Source: Phaseolus vulgaris (taxonomy: Eukaryota; Streptophyta; Magnoliopsida; Fabales; Fabaceae). Taken from it: a DNA stretch of 64,000 nt. The stretch is taken from contig NC_023754.2 in assembly GCF_000499845.2 (NCBI RefSeq), positions 13,534,993 to 13,598,992 of the forward strand. Direction: 5' to 3'. Shown piece after piece: positions 36,561 to 48,962 of this stretch (positions are counted from its first letter, which is position 1; every line of letters begins with the position of its first letter). The notes below the pieces were generated by a model, which worked only from the letters and a program-made list of their open reading frames with translations, was not told the DNA's origin and searched no databases. A program made the position numbers and the translations under genes.

Positions 36561-36732
36561 ATTGAAATTAATATGGCCAAAATTCTTTACATATAAATTG
36601 TTCCGTAAATATTATAATTTTTCTGAACTTTTCTACACTCTGACTTGGAACACACCAGACATATATACTTGGTTTGAATCATATATATAAACAATTAGTT
36701 GTGTGAACTAAATTTCCCTTCAAATAAACATT

Positions 36733-39700
36733 TTATGAAATGGTGCTTTCTCCATCATTAATTAATCTTCCATTCAAAGGAATGATTCGAGTCTTGTTTA
36801 CCTCTGCATACTTCAGTGAAGGAAACAACTCTCCCAAGTTTTTAAGATCATCCATTTGAAGTTTCCTTAGGTATTTGAGACGCAAAATCTCCACCTTACA
36901 ACTTATTGTACTACCTTTTTCTTTTTCTAAACTTGTGAGTTTTCCTCCTACTATGTATAGTCTCTTCAATCCAGGAGGTAGAGTGTTAAGCTTCAACCAT
37001 TTTGGAGTTTTCAAAGAAGGAAAGGCTTCAAGGTTTAACTTTTCCAAAGATTGTGGGAGAGAGATATCAATATCTTGGTATTTGGTGTTAGATGACACAC
37101 CCCATGATATTTTGAGACATTTAACTAACAAGCCTTCGAGGCTTTCAAACTCTTTATCTTGGATCACAGCCTCACTTCCAATGTGTATGCTCAATCGTTT
37201 CAACTTTTTAAAGTTTACAAGATCTGATACTCTAGGTGTCTTGTCGGAATTGCCCACTACAAATCCTTTGAGTACTTGGAGTTCAGTGAGCTTCTCAATC
37301 CCTTTTGGCATCCTCTCCAACAAGTAGCACTGGGACACATCCAAGTGTGTGAGCTTTCTCAATGAAGTAATTTCATTAGGTAAGGTTTCCAGATTGTGAC
37401 AAGCCTTGAGGTCAAGAATTTGTAGGCTAACAAGTTGAGCAATTGAGGGTGGCAATTCTGATATTCTTGATATACCACGAAGGCTTAAATATTTCAGATG
37501 CTTTTGAGCCTTCAAATCTGTCATGAATTCTGTACTAGCAACTTCAATGTGATGTGAAGGAGATTCTTGCCAACGACCAAGCTGAAGCACCACCAACTTT
37601 TTCATTTTAGCCATCCATCGAGGTTCAATAGTAAGATAATTAGCACCAAGATTGAAAACACTTTTACAATGGTCAGATTTCGAATCAAACTCACCACCTA
37701 TTTGAACTTTTTCTTGGTCAAGTACTAAGCAAGCATGACCAGTACCATTGTGATGGGAAGGGGTTATTATTTGTGAATAAAATCCAAAGGGTTGTTTATC
37801 TTCTCCCAGAACAGATGATACCAACATGTGGCGGATCCAAGGATTAATTTTAAATTTACTCACAACGGGACACTTGACCATGCCATATGCTACAATCAGA
37901 TTAGAATTCAGAAGCTTGTAAAAAACATACTCACCTTCTTCTTCAGCTGTTTTCTCTGTTGACTCTTTTACAAACCCCTCTCCAATCCACCAGTAAATTA
38001 TATGTCTTTTCATTATAACAACATTCTCAGGGAAAATTGAGAGAGACAAACAACAAACTTTTGAATGAGAATCAAGGACATCATAACTGGCTTGGAACCT
38101 TTTCAAGACTAGCTCCACGTCATTATGGGCTTGGCTCAAAGATAGTATGGGGTAATGCAGTTCTTTAGATGTTTTTCCTTTTCCTGATGACTCATCAGCT
38201 TTTGTTTTAGTTGGACTAAAACCAAGCTTTTCAGTTGATTTCTTGATCTCTTTACTAATGGCTTCCACCACTTTACCCACCATCTCCTCCTTAGAATCTT
38301 CACGATTCTCACTTGAGATGTTTTTGTCGGTGTTTTTTATCAGATTTTCCTCAGCTCTTAACACTTTTGGGAGTTCATTTGTGTTCAATCTTACTAAATT
38401 TGCCTTCTTGTTGTCTACCTCAGACTTCAAACTCTCCACCTTTTCATCAACTGATACATCTTTTTCCACACTCTCCTTGTCTTGTGTCTCTTGGTTTTGA
38501 GACGACTTATCAAAACCTACAAGCACAAATTACAGAATATAGGTATCAAATGAATACGATTTGATGTATGCTCATAGTTTCAAACTACGGACTGAAAAAT
38601 GGAAGTTTTGTTGAATAAACTTTAAATGTAATTTGTGGGTTTTAAAATTAGAAGTTACTAGAAACTAGTAGAATGAGAGTTTGGATATGTGAAAGGTCAA
38701 AAGTTGTGAGTGGGATTTTAATTATGTTGTTAGTGGGGTTTTAAGGCCATAATAAAGATTTTTCTAGAAGAGCTTCTTAAAGCCTATAAATAGGATGCTC
38801 TCTCAATTGTAACATGCACCACAGAAAGAAATACAATAGAGAGAAATAAGAAGAAGAAAAGTGGTTCTTTAGAGAAAATCCAAGTGTGAGTGGTTGTCTG
38901 TTTTTCAATTTGGTATCAAGAGCCAATGGTGAATATATGACGAGTCAAATACCGCTACCACGGTTAACAAAGGCCACCAGATATAATAACTGAAGCATTC
39001 AAATGAAAGCCCTTCTCGATTCTCAAGATGCATCGGAGGTGGTCGAAGAAGGTTTCGAAGAACCAACAGACACCACGGGTTATTGGTGGCTAAAACTAAG
39101 GTGTTGTAAGAGATGCGATCAAAGGATAAGGCGACACTATACATGTTATTCCGAGCGGTTGATGAGTCGGGCTTTGAGAAGATTGTCAGTGCAACTACTT
39201 CAAAAGAAGCGTGAGACATCTTAAAAGAGGTGTTCAAAGGAGCCGATCGAGTCAAGCAAGTGCATCTACAAACTCTTCGTGGCAAGTTGGAGAGCATGAA
39301 GATGATGGAGTTGGAAAGTGTATCTGACTACATCACGCGAGTACAGACTATGGTGAATCAACTCAACTGAAATGGTGAAATGTTGACTGATGCACGAGTT
39401 GTGGAGAAGATTTTGAGAACATTAACCGACAATTTTGAGAGCATTATGTGTGGGATAGAAGAGTCAAAGGACCTAGTGACGCTCACAGTCAACGAGCTTG
39501 TCGGTTCTCTCGAGGCACACGAGCAACGGAAGAAGAAGAAGAAGGAGGAGGAAACACTCGAGTTAGCACTTCAAACCAAGGCGTCAATCAAAAACGAAAA
39601 GGTACTCTATAATCAAAGTTCTCGAAATAGAGGGCGTGGTCGTGGAAGTCGTGGAAACAGTCGTGGTGGTAAAGGAGGTAGTCGTGAAGGGTACTCTAAG

Positions 39701-42700
39701 GAGAAGGAACAATCGAGTAAACCAAATTGGCGTGGAAGAGGACGTGGTCGAGGAAGAGGCGGTCGATCAAATTACTCCAACATCGAGTGCTACAAATGTC
39801 ACAAATATGGTCACTGTGTGAAGGATTGCAACTCCGACAAATGTTATAATTGTGGTAGAGTGGGGCATTTTGCAAAAGATTGTCGATCCTATATAAAGAT
39901 AGAAGAGACAACCAACCTAGCCTTGGAAGACGAAACGAATGAAGGTGTTCTCTTGATGGCTCAAGATGAAGTTAACATTAATAGTGACACTCTGTGGTAC
40001 CTCGACTTGACTCGGTCACGAGTACCTATTCAAAGAGATGAAAAAGATTGAAGATGGACATGTGTCATTTGGAGATGCATCAAAGGTGGAGGTCAAAGGC
40101 CGAGGTACGGTTTGCTACTTACGAAAAGATGGTTTAATTGGGTCACTCCAAGATGTTTATTACGTACCAGACCTCAAGACCAACATTTTGAGTATGGGGC
40201 AACTCATGGAGAAAGATTACTCGATATTTTTAAAAGATCGACTACTACACTTGAAGAACAAGCAAGGGCGTTCGGTTGCTCGAATCGAGATGGCAAGAAA
40301 TCAGATGTACAAGCTGAATTTAAGAAGCATACGAGAAAAATGTTTGCAAGTCTACATTGAAGATAAGACATTGCTATGGCATCTTCGTTTTGGTTACCTA
40401 CATCATGGTGGTCTAAAAGAGTTAGCGGAGAAGTATATGGTGCACGAGCTACCCAACATGGACTACGAGGGAAATTTTGTGAAGAATATGTGCTCAGTAA
40501 GCAAGTGAGAACCTCGTTTCCAAAGAAGGCTCAATATTTAGCTAAGCAACCTCTCGAATTGATTCATACCGATATATGTGGACCAGTTACTCCAGAATCC
40601 TTCAGTGATAAAAGGTATTTCATTACTTTTATCAATGATTTCTCACGAAAAACTTTGGTTTATTTTCTAAAGGAAAAATATGAGACATTCGAGGTGTTCA
40701 AAAAGTTCAAGGTGATGGTGGAGAAGGAAACTCATAGATAGATCAAAGTTTTACGATCCGATAGAGGTGGCGAGTATACTTCGACGACATTGATGGAGTA
40801 TTGCAAGGAGAAAGGCATAAGGCGATTTCTAACCGGACCGTACACTCCTCAACAAAATGGTGTGGCCGAGAGGAAGAACCCGATCATTATCGACATGGTT
40901 TGATCAATGCTTAAGAGAATAAAGATGCCAAAGGAATTTTGGGCGGAAGTTGTGCAATGTGCCATCTATGTGCAAAACTGATGTCCACATGTGAAGTTAG
41001 ATGATCAAACACCACAAGAGGCATGAAGCGGACAAAAGCCGACAGTTTGTCATCTCAAAGTATTTGGTAGTGTGGCTTATGCACACGTACCAGATCAACG
41101 AAGAATGGAGCTCAAAGACAAAAGTAGAAGGTACATTTTTATTGGGTATGATGAGAAGACAAAAGGATACAAGCTCCTTGACCCGATAAGCAAGAAGGTG
41201 ATGGTGAGTCGTGATGTGTGAATAAATGAAGCAAGCGAGTGGGATTGGAACAATTCTTCAGAGGTTATGATTGAAGTTGGAGAATCATTAGTCGTTGCAC
41301 CAACAAGTATAAATTCTGAAACTACCGATGATGAAGATGAACCATGACAACCTAAAATGAGAAGTTTACAAGATTTGTATGATTCGACAAATGAGGTACA
41401 CCTTGTATGTCTTTTGGCAGATGCAGAAAATATCAGCTTTGAAGAGGCGGTGCGAGACAAGAAGTGGCAAACTGCCATGGATGAGGAGATTAAAGTGATT
41501 AACTACAACTACACATGGGAGTTAACAAAATTGCCAAAGGGAAGTCAGCTCATTGGTGTGAAGTGGGTTTTCAAGAAAAAGATGAATGCTCAAGGCGATA
41601 TAGAGAGGTACAAGGCGCGACTCATTGCGAAGGGATACAAACAAAAGGAGGGAATCGACTACGATGAGTTGTTTGCTCCCGTTGTAAGAATGGAGACGAT
41701 TCGGTTGCTCATTTCCCAAGCGGCTCAATTTAAATGGTCGATATTTCAAATGGACGTCAAGTCAGCTTTCTTAAATGGTGTGCTTGAAGAAGAAGTCTAC
41801 ATCGAACAACCACTCGGGTACATGAAAATCGGAGAAGAGAAAAAGGTGCTAAAATTGAATAACACTCTTTACGGGTTGAAGCAAGCAGCGCGGGCATGGA
41901 ATACTCGTATCGATACATACTTCAAGGAGAATGGGTCCAAGCAATGTCCTTACGAGCATGCTCTTTACCCAAAGAACAGTGGAGGTAACATGATATTTGT
42001 TGCTCTTTATGTTGATGATCTCATTTTTATGGGTAACAATAACAAGATGATAGAAGAGTTTAAGGGCATAGTGAGACGAGAATTTGAGATGACAGATTTG
42101 GGATTGATGAAGTTTTTCCTTGGTTTGGAGGTTAGACAAGAAAAGACAGGTATTTTTGTATCACATGAGACATATTCCAAAGAGATTTTGAAGAAGTACA
42201 AGATGGAAAATTGCAACACAGTATCAATACCAATGGAACCAAGTGCAAAACTCTCAAAGTTCGATGGAGTAGAACGTGTCGGTGCAAGTAGATATCGGAG
42301 TTTGGTAGGAAGCCTTCGTTATCTCACATGCACGAGGTTGGATCTTTCATTAAGTGTCAGCATCATAAGTCGATTCATGGAGGAACTGGTTTACTCACAT
42401 TGGAAGGCGTTGAAGTGAGTCCTACGGTACATCCAAGGTACTGTATCGCTCGGATTGTTCTACTCAAAAGCAGATTACAAGTTGGTTGGTTACTCTGACA
42501 GCGATTGGTGTGAAGACATAGATGATCAGAAAAGTACATCGAGATATGTATTCTTTATGGGCAACACAGTATTTTCTTGGCTTTCAAAGAAGAAATCGAT
42601 CATGACGCTATCGACGTGTGAAGCTGAATATGTGACAGCATCTTAGTGTGTATGTCATGCGATATGGCTTAGAAACTTGTTGGGCAAGATGGAGCTAAAG

Positions 42701-45700
42701 CAACTAGGTGCAACCGTGATTCAAGTTGACAACAAATCAACAATTGAGTTGGCAAAGAACCCAGTGAACCATGAAAGAAGCAAACACATTGACATTCGTT
42801 TTCACTTTATCTGTGATCATGTGAAGAAAGGAAGTGTAGAATTGGTGCATGTGGCAAGTCAGGATCAAGTTGCGGATATCTTCACAAAACCGCTACCGAA
42901 AGTACTTTTCGACAAATACAAGAAGATGATTAGCATGATGGATGGTAGAGACATTTAAGTTTATGGGGGAGTTTTGTTGAATAAAATTTAAATGTAATTT
43001 GTGGGTTTTGAAATTAGAAGTTACTAGAAAATAGTAAAATGAGAGTTTGGATATGTGAAAGGTCAAAAGTTGTGGGTGAGATTTTAATTATGTTGTTAGT
43101 GGAGTTTTAAGGCCATAATGAAGATTTTTCTAGAAGAGTTTCCTAAAGCTTATAAATAGGATGCTCTCTCAGTTGTAACATGCACCACAGAAAGAAATAC
43201 AATAAAGAGAAATAAGAAGAAGAGTGTTTCTTAGTGAGTGGTTTTCTGTTTTTCAAGTTATTATAATATGTTGTGTCGTGCTTGTAGTCATATTTTTCTA
43301 TAGTTTATCACCATGTCAAAATTATAAAGATTCTAGAACTGCAATTACATTTCTGTGAAATTTCTTGTGAAAATAATGAAGATAAAACTTGGAATCGCAA
43401 CCATAACCTAAAACCATGGTGAGGTGATGATATATGATTACTACTATTTATGACATTGATGTTTATACAAATACCTTTAAGGTCTTGATCCTCCAACTGT
43501 CCTCTTGATATCTGGCTTGAACCTTCTGTCTCACTTTGGTTTTCATCTTCTGCAGGATTAACAATCTCAGCTAAACTTTTTTTGTCAAAGCTTTGAAGAA
43601 GATCTTCCAGGGTTCTTAACGTGTCACGCATTTCTTCATTTTCCTTCACTGGGGAAAACTTGGCCTTCATGTTGTCTAGTTCCAATTTCAAACTCTCCAA
43701 CTTTTCATCAATCGCTACATATTTTTCTGGCTCTTGGTCTAAAGATGGTTTATCCTCACCTATGAGCACAAATAAAATATCATGAGATATATTTCATGAC
43801 ATAATAGATATAAAAGAAATGGATGTTTTTACCAGTGGTTTTCAAGTCTTGATCATCCCTTGATGTTTGGTCTGGTAGTTCTGAACTTTTCTTTTCACTT
43901 TGATTAGAATCCTCTATAGAATTTACAATATTATGCAAGCTTTTACCATTGAAGTTGCGAAGAAGATCTTCCATGACTCTTAATTTGTCCCTGAGTTCTT
44001 TGTCCTCCTTCACCGTGAAAGAAATTGCCTTCATTTTGTCTAGCTTAAACTTCAAACTCTCAAACTTCTCATCAATCCCTACATCATTTTCTACAATACT
44101 TTTCTTGTCTTGTGTCTCTTGGCTTGGAGGTGGCTTACCAATATCTGTTAGCACAAATAGAATGCAGATATCAATGTGATACGTGGAGAAATTTCTCTAT
44201 AAATTCTTTTAGAAGAAAACTAAGAAAATAAAATAAGTTCTTTCATAGACTAAAATTAACACATAAGTACATTAATTAAAAATTACATTTCGAAGAAATT
44301 AATAAAAAAATAAATTTTGCAAAATAATTTATATATGATCTAATTTTAGTTTACAGAAAGTTTTTTTCTCTCTCTTAGAGGTGCTTAGGGAAATTTTTGT
44401 CCAAAATACATCGAATATATTTGTTAGAATTGTTTAAATATATTAACTTGTCATAATACCTTAACTTATTTTTTTAATACCTATTTATCACCTAGGTCTT
44501 GTATTTTCATTATTGTATATTTATGACTTAAAAGCTTTGTTGTTCTCTCCCGCAAACCATCATTGCTCATTATTGACCTCCATTTTTTCTCCTATGAGCA
44601 CCTAGTCAAGTTTGCCTTGTTGAATAATTTAAAAAATTCTAAATTATCAGATAAACCAATGGAAGTTTTTTTTATGTGAATCACACATGTCATTTAAGTA
44701 ATAAAGTTAACAACTGTTGACATTATTATTTTAATAATTTTTTATATTATTTAATTACAAATTTAATCTTTTATCATATCACTACAACAAAATCATTAAA
44801 TAAAAATTAATTTTAGAGACTAAAACAATTATTGATATCTAAATTAGTTTTTATTATTGAAAAAATAGTTTCTGAATTGGTATCTAATTAACTACCAAGA
44901 TTTTAGCTACCAATTTTAGAATCTAATTAGTTATTAACTAAAGTTTTGACAATTAATTAGATACCAATTTAGAAACTATTTATCACTAATTTAGATACCA
45001 ATAATATTGTTAGTCTCTAAAGTAGTATTTAGTTTAGCCTATGGATGGGAATGCGGGGCAAGCGATAAGGGTCAGTCCATAGCCCGCTACCAAAAAGCGC
45101 GGAGCGGACTCACTAATCTATCCCGTTGACTCGTTTAGGCCCGTCCCGCTGGTCCGCATAAATAAATAAATAAATATTTTACTTTTTCTTGTAAGAAAAA
45201 GAAAAATCATACTTCATTCACCCATTATTGCAAAAAATATTGAATTTAATGTACTAAAAAAGGAATGTTTTATTTTAATCATTTAAAGGAGTTAGTATTA
45301 AGAGTGACATTTGATCTAGTTTTAAGTAAATTTTTATATTTAAAATGTGTTAATAAAAAAACTAATATAAAGAAGAGACTTCAATTGGATAGTTAAAAAG
45401 TTAGTCATCTTCATTAAAATATTTTGTAAGAAAACTTTGATAAGATACTCTTATACATTTACACATATATATATAGGAAAAATAAATCCAAAACCAAATT
45501 TTAACTATTTTTTTAATCAAGCCCTTCTAATAATCCTCATACTTTTATTTATATTTTATCTTAATTGAATGAATTGAAATAAAGATAAAATTTTAATTTT
45601 TCAATAGTAGAAATAATTTTTTTAAAAATATATATATTTTTCTTATACAAGCTGACACACGGGTTACCTCTTATGTGGGACAGACCAGTGAAATGAATCT

Positions 45701-48508
45701 GCACTCCTTACACGGGGCGAGCCAACCCATACCACATTTTGTGGGGCCTAATTTAGTCAATATAGTAACTAATTTTTATTTTAAATTAATTTCTATTTAA
45801 TAATTTTATAGTAATTATTCTTAAACTCAAAAAATAAAAAAACTTATTTAACTCCTTATTATTATTAGACCCGACTTTACCTGAAGTGGTTAGTCACTTT
45901 ATACAAGTTTCTTGTCTTGATCACTCGAATGTTTTCATTCACATTAATTGTATACCTTAAAAAGCTAAGGTAATGATTACTATATAAAGATAAAGAAAAT
46001 ACTCATATATGTTTAGGTATTTGATGCTAATTAGGCATGATATGATACAAATAGGTGTTTCACTATATTATGTTTTAATTGGAGAGAAATCGTATTGATA
46101 AAATTATAATTTTCTCATTAAATTTAGTTGCTAATTTATAATGATTTAATGAAAAATAAAATTTGTGCTTATTTGTAAAAATATATTTATATTTAGTGAT
46201 CAAAACTAAATCGATCCTTTGTTGTGTTTTAGTAATTAAAATCAAATTTATTATTAATTTATATTGATTTAATAACTAAAATTAAGTCGAATTTTATTTT
46301 AATTACAATTTGTGACTAATTATTTCGATCGTTAAAATAGATCACTAAATTATTATTTTTAATGGATATCACTCATTTGTAAACTTATGCAAATAAAAAA
46401 ATCTTTAAGAGTTAAATTTTATGAAATTCAACAAATAAAAAAAAACGATAACTACGAAACTACTCATATTAATTTTAATATTGTATTTCACTATAAAAGA
46501 TAAAAAAGAAATTTTATTATCATTTTGATCAAGAGAAGTTGTTATTAAAAGAATTTTGAAAAAAAAAATTGTCAACTCATCTGCTTACAAATATTTAAAT
46601 TCATTTTATATGTTACAAGTTTGATATATACTGCTTACAAATATTTAAGTTCGTTTTATATGTTTCAATTTTGATATATACAATTTATATACTCCAACTT
46701 ATCAACTTATGGTTTAAAATTGTTTAACTTGTTTAAATAAGTTAAGTTGTAAAAAATAATTTAACTTATTTTTGTAATACTTATTTATGACCTAGTAGAA
46801 GTCTCTTTAGATCTCTTTTTATGTGTATCTATAATGTACATACTCTTATAAATACACAAACCAAGTAAGAGATGGATGAACTAATCTCTTTAGCACTCTT
46901 TCTCATATTTTCATTCTCAATGATATATCATTTAATTGTTATTTCTACATGAGATGCTCTTGGTTTTAAAGATAACATACCTGTGACTTTAAACTCTTCA
47001 TCAATGAAGTGTTGATTCATCTCCTCCTCCGTTGAGGTTTGGCTTGGTTGTTCTAATCTTTTTGTTTCATTTTCATTTGCCTCTTCTGCAAGCTTAGAGT
47101 TGAAGCACTGAAGCAAATTTTCCACTTCTCTTAACGTTTTTCGTAGCTCTTCGTTTTTCTTCACCGTCGAAAAATTGTCCTTCAAATGCTCTAACATGAA
47201 CGTCAAATTCTCCAACTTTCCATCAATCGTTTCATCTTTTTCCTCACTCTTTTCTTTTGCCTCATCACTTGAAGATGGCTTATCACTCCCTATAAACCAT
47301 ATAAAATACATATATCAAATAATACATAGGAGTTTGATGCAGATAAAAAACAATAGGAGGTTGATACAATGTTAATCATACAATTAAAATCTTTACCTTG
47401 ATAAAAATAACATTAACAATCCAATTTTTTTGAAATTTATGTTTAACTCACTTTAATAAAATCAATTTTTATGATAAATTTTATACTCACTTATATACTA
47501 TGAAATGTTTTTATCCCTACATAAATGTGAGATCTCCAACCCATCTCTCCTACACAATGAGTTCCTTTAATTCGACTCCTACATAAGACTACATGTTATG
47601 GCTAATAAGGTCAACGACAAATTCTAATTATAATACACTCTAAGACTTTGTTTGGATTGAGGAGGGGATTTGTGAGGAAGGGAGGGAGTGGATTTGTGAG
47701 GATTGGAGAGGATGTGTGGGGATATGTGAGGTTGTTTGGATGGAGGGATGATAGAGTGGATTTGTGAAGATAGTCTATTGTAAGTTTACAAAATTATCCT
47801 TCTTATGAAAAAATATTTAAATAATGAATTATGATATTTTTGTGTAGGTTTGAATTAATTAAATATTTTTAATATATAATATCCATAATTATTTATATTT
47901 TTAATTAAAAAATTAAAAAATATAATATAAAATATTTTGGTGTTTAATTGAAATAAATTTATTAAATACATTGAAAATAATATTAATTTGTTACTTTATA
48001 TAACTATATATATTGTTGATATTATAATTTTATTTTATTATTTTATTATTTATAATTATATGTTGTTATTAATAGTATAATTAAATATTTTTAAAATTAC
48101 AAATAATAAATAAATTTATGTAATATTTAATTTTATATATTAAAATAAAATGCATGCACAAGGATATTTTGGTAAAATGCAACAATCCTACTAAATCTCC
48201 AGAGATCTCTTCATTGTGAGAAGAATGAAAAAAAAAATTCTCCACCCTCTCTCCCATCCTCTCACCCATTCTCAAAATTATGGAAACAAACACAAAAGAA
48301 ACATCTTCTCCCTCCTCCCACTTGGAAGCAAACACACTCTAAATGATTCTAATACTATATTAAAAAGTAAACTTTAAATTTAACTCAATTTTATAAAATT
48401 GATAAGGTTATATATTATAAAATGTCTTTATCCCTAATTCGTGGGATAGTGCTATGTTTAACAACCACATTTACTTAAGATAAAATCAGTGTTAATTAGT
48501 GATTCAGA

Positions 48509-48544
<36 letters not shown>

Positions 48545-48844
48545 AAAAATTAGGAGCTTACCCTTTTGTGGATCAGTTTTTTTGGGTGGATGCAAAATTC
48601 GATGGGAAATCTCGAAGAACTTGTCTGTTCTGAAGTTGCGAAGAAGATCATCGACAATTTTTAACGTGTCAAGAAGTTCTTCTTCCTTACTTTTCACTGT
48701 TGTAAACAAATTTTGTATGGCTTTTAGATCAGACATTAAGTTTTCCAGCTTTTCAGAAATATGAGGCCCTTCTTTGATCTGAACTGATGTCAACCGTCTC
48801 TGCAGTGATGGCACTGCTTTCGTGCGGTTTGTTCTAATAGACAT
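36733..48844 (-). CDS. coiled-coil array, winged-helix, LRR protein (NLR-like, no NB-ARC P-loop)
   Basis: Five exons: complement(48562..48844), (46981..47289), (43833..44144), (43475..43759) and (36733..38516). Every junction is GT/AG and phase 1; the total is 990 codons plus stop. Exons 1-4 and the start of exon 5 are homologous units. Each carries a core like DEKLESL, then a heptad-rich stretch, K-E-EELR-TLR and E-DLL--F. This resembles part of the Rx-type N-terminal coiled coil. Residues about 517-628 match the NLR winged-helix region ([20 protein letters not shown], then SIFPENV and WWIGEGFV), closest in my reading to RPP13L4/ZAR1. LRRs follow from about 690 ([20 protein letters not shown]). 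No P-loop, kinase-2 or GLPL is present, and the MHD position reads INP. A role in immunity is inference. Introns 1, 2 and 4 hold transposons; intron 3 is only 73 bp. Confidence 0.82.
38609..38907 (+). repeat. 5' LTR of copia element
   Basis: A 299-bp LTR with a 'cctataaatagg' TATA region at about 38784. It is followed by att and the tRNA-Met primer-binding site. Confidence 0.9.
39380..40020 (+). pseudogene. copia gag
   Basis: gag C-terminal half with a basic [18 protein letters not shown] region and two zinc knuckles, [14 protein letters not shown] and [14 protein letters not shown] (39788-39884). The N-terminal part (38935-39370) is recognisable but broken by stops and a frameshift. The protease site follows as WYLDLTRSR, where D-T/S-G is expected, so the catalytic triad is lost. 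Confidence 0.85.
40038..42958 (+). pseudogene. copia pol (integrase, RT, RNase H), broken
   Basis: Pre-integrase [16 protein letters not shown] (about 40378) precedes integrase: [15 protein letters not shown] (40560), SDRGGEY (40759) and [12 protein letters not shown] (40846). RT starts at 41357 with [20 protein letters not shown], then YVDDLIF (42009) and [14 protein letters not shown] (42288). RNase H shows [16 protein letters not shown] (42500), STCEAEY (42617) and [17 protein letters not shown] (42788), then DIFTKPLPK. At least seven in-frame stops or frameshifts break it, among them sites near 40508, 40738, 41221, 42416 and 42645. Parts remain long and open, notably 41357-42418. Confidence 0.9.
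42975..43255 (+). repeat. 3' LTR of copia element
   Basis: 281 bp, homologous to 38609-38907. It lacks about 27 bp near its end that the 5' copy has (around 38863-38890). Confidence 0.9.
44781..45816. mobile_element. non-autonomous CACTA-like element in intron 2
   Basis: The left end is CACTACAACAAAATCATTAAA. The right end, read inverted, is AATTACTATAAAATTATTAA, with 22 of 26 aligned bases matching the left terminus. Sub-terminal 'agataccaatttagaaact' repeats occur. It is split by the hAT-like insert at 45035-45750; without it the element is only about 310 bp, so a MITE. Confidence 0.75.
45035..45750. mobile_element. hAT-like element nested in the CACTA-like MITE
   Basis: The 716-bp insert begins TAGCCTATGGATGGG and ends GTGGGGCCTA (inverted TAGGCCCCAC), with short TAG-type termini. 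It is flanked by ATTTAGTT (45027-45034) and ATTTAGTC (45751-45758), an 8-bp duplication with one mismatch, as hAT transposition gives. Sub-terminal GC-rich motifs (gcccgtcccgct, cacggggcgagcc) are typical of plant hAT MITEs. No transposase is present. Confidence 0.75.
45990..46400. repeat. AT-rich repeat in intron 2
   Basis: 'taatttagtgatcaaaactaaatcgat'-type sub-repeats, similar to those around 21590-22000. No coding content; element boundaries were not defined. Around 46560-46700 there are two copies of a roughly 50-bp 'ctgcttacaaatatttaa' segment. Confidence 0.45.
47645..48333. mobile_element. non-autonomous DNA transposon in intron 1
   Basis: The insert begins GACTTTGTTTGGATTGAGG, then a G-rich arm (gaggaagggagggagtgg). 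It ends in a C-rich arm (ctctctcccatcctctcacc, ccctcctcccacttgg), then AAGCAAAC. It is flanked by an exact 9-bp repeat ACACTCTAA at 47636-47644 and 48334-48342. A 9-bp target duplication suggests a Mutator-like MITE, though inverted-terminus similarity is only partial. Confidence 0.6.
48509..48541. repeat. (AT)n next to exon 1 donor
   Basis: Perfect AT dinucleotides 20 bp inside intron 1, downstream of the exon 1 donor in gene orientation. Confidence 0.9.
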
Positions 48845-48910
48845 TTTTCCTCAATCAAGATAGATTGGTCACAAGTTTTGTTGCTTTATCAGAAATTGAA
48901 GACACCGTGA

Positions 48911-48913
<3 letters not shown>

Positions 48914-48962
<49 letters not shown>
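48914..48962. repeat. (TA)n in the gene's 5' flank
   Basis: More than 20 TA dinucleotides, about 70 bp upstream of the start codon of the coiled-coil array gene, in its presumed promoter or leader. Confidence 0.9.

Larger units (their letters stand above)
38609..43255 (+). mobile_element. Ty1/copia retrotransposon in intron 4
   Basis: A 4647-bp element with LTRs at 38609-38907 and 42975-43255 (both TGTTGAATAA...TTTCA), flanked by agttt and agtta. The primer-binding site TGGTATCAAGAGCC starts at 38911 and the polypurine tract ttatgggggag lies at 42961-42971. It runs opposite to the host gene. The LTRs differ by about 13 substitutions over roughly 270 aligned bases plus one deletion of about 27 bp in the 3' copy. 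Confidence 0.92.

Noticed and set aside
46981..47289. Coiled-coil exons as separate small genes
   Set aside because: Each open frame lacks its own good start. All have AG acceptors and GT donors in phase 1 that chain into one reading frame, so one gene is the simpler model.
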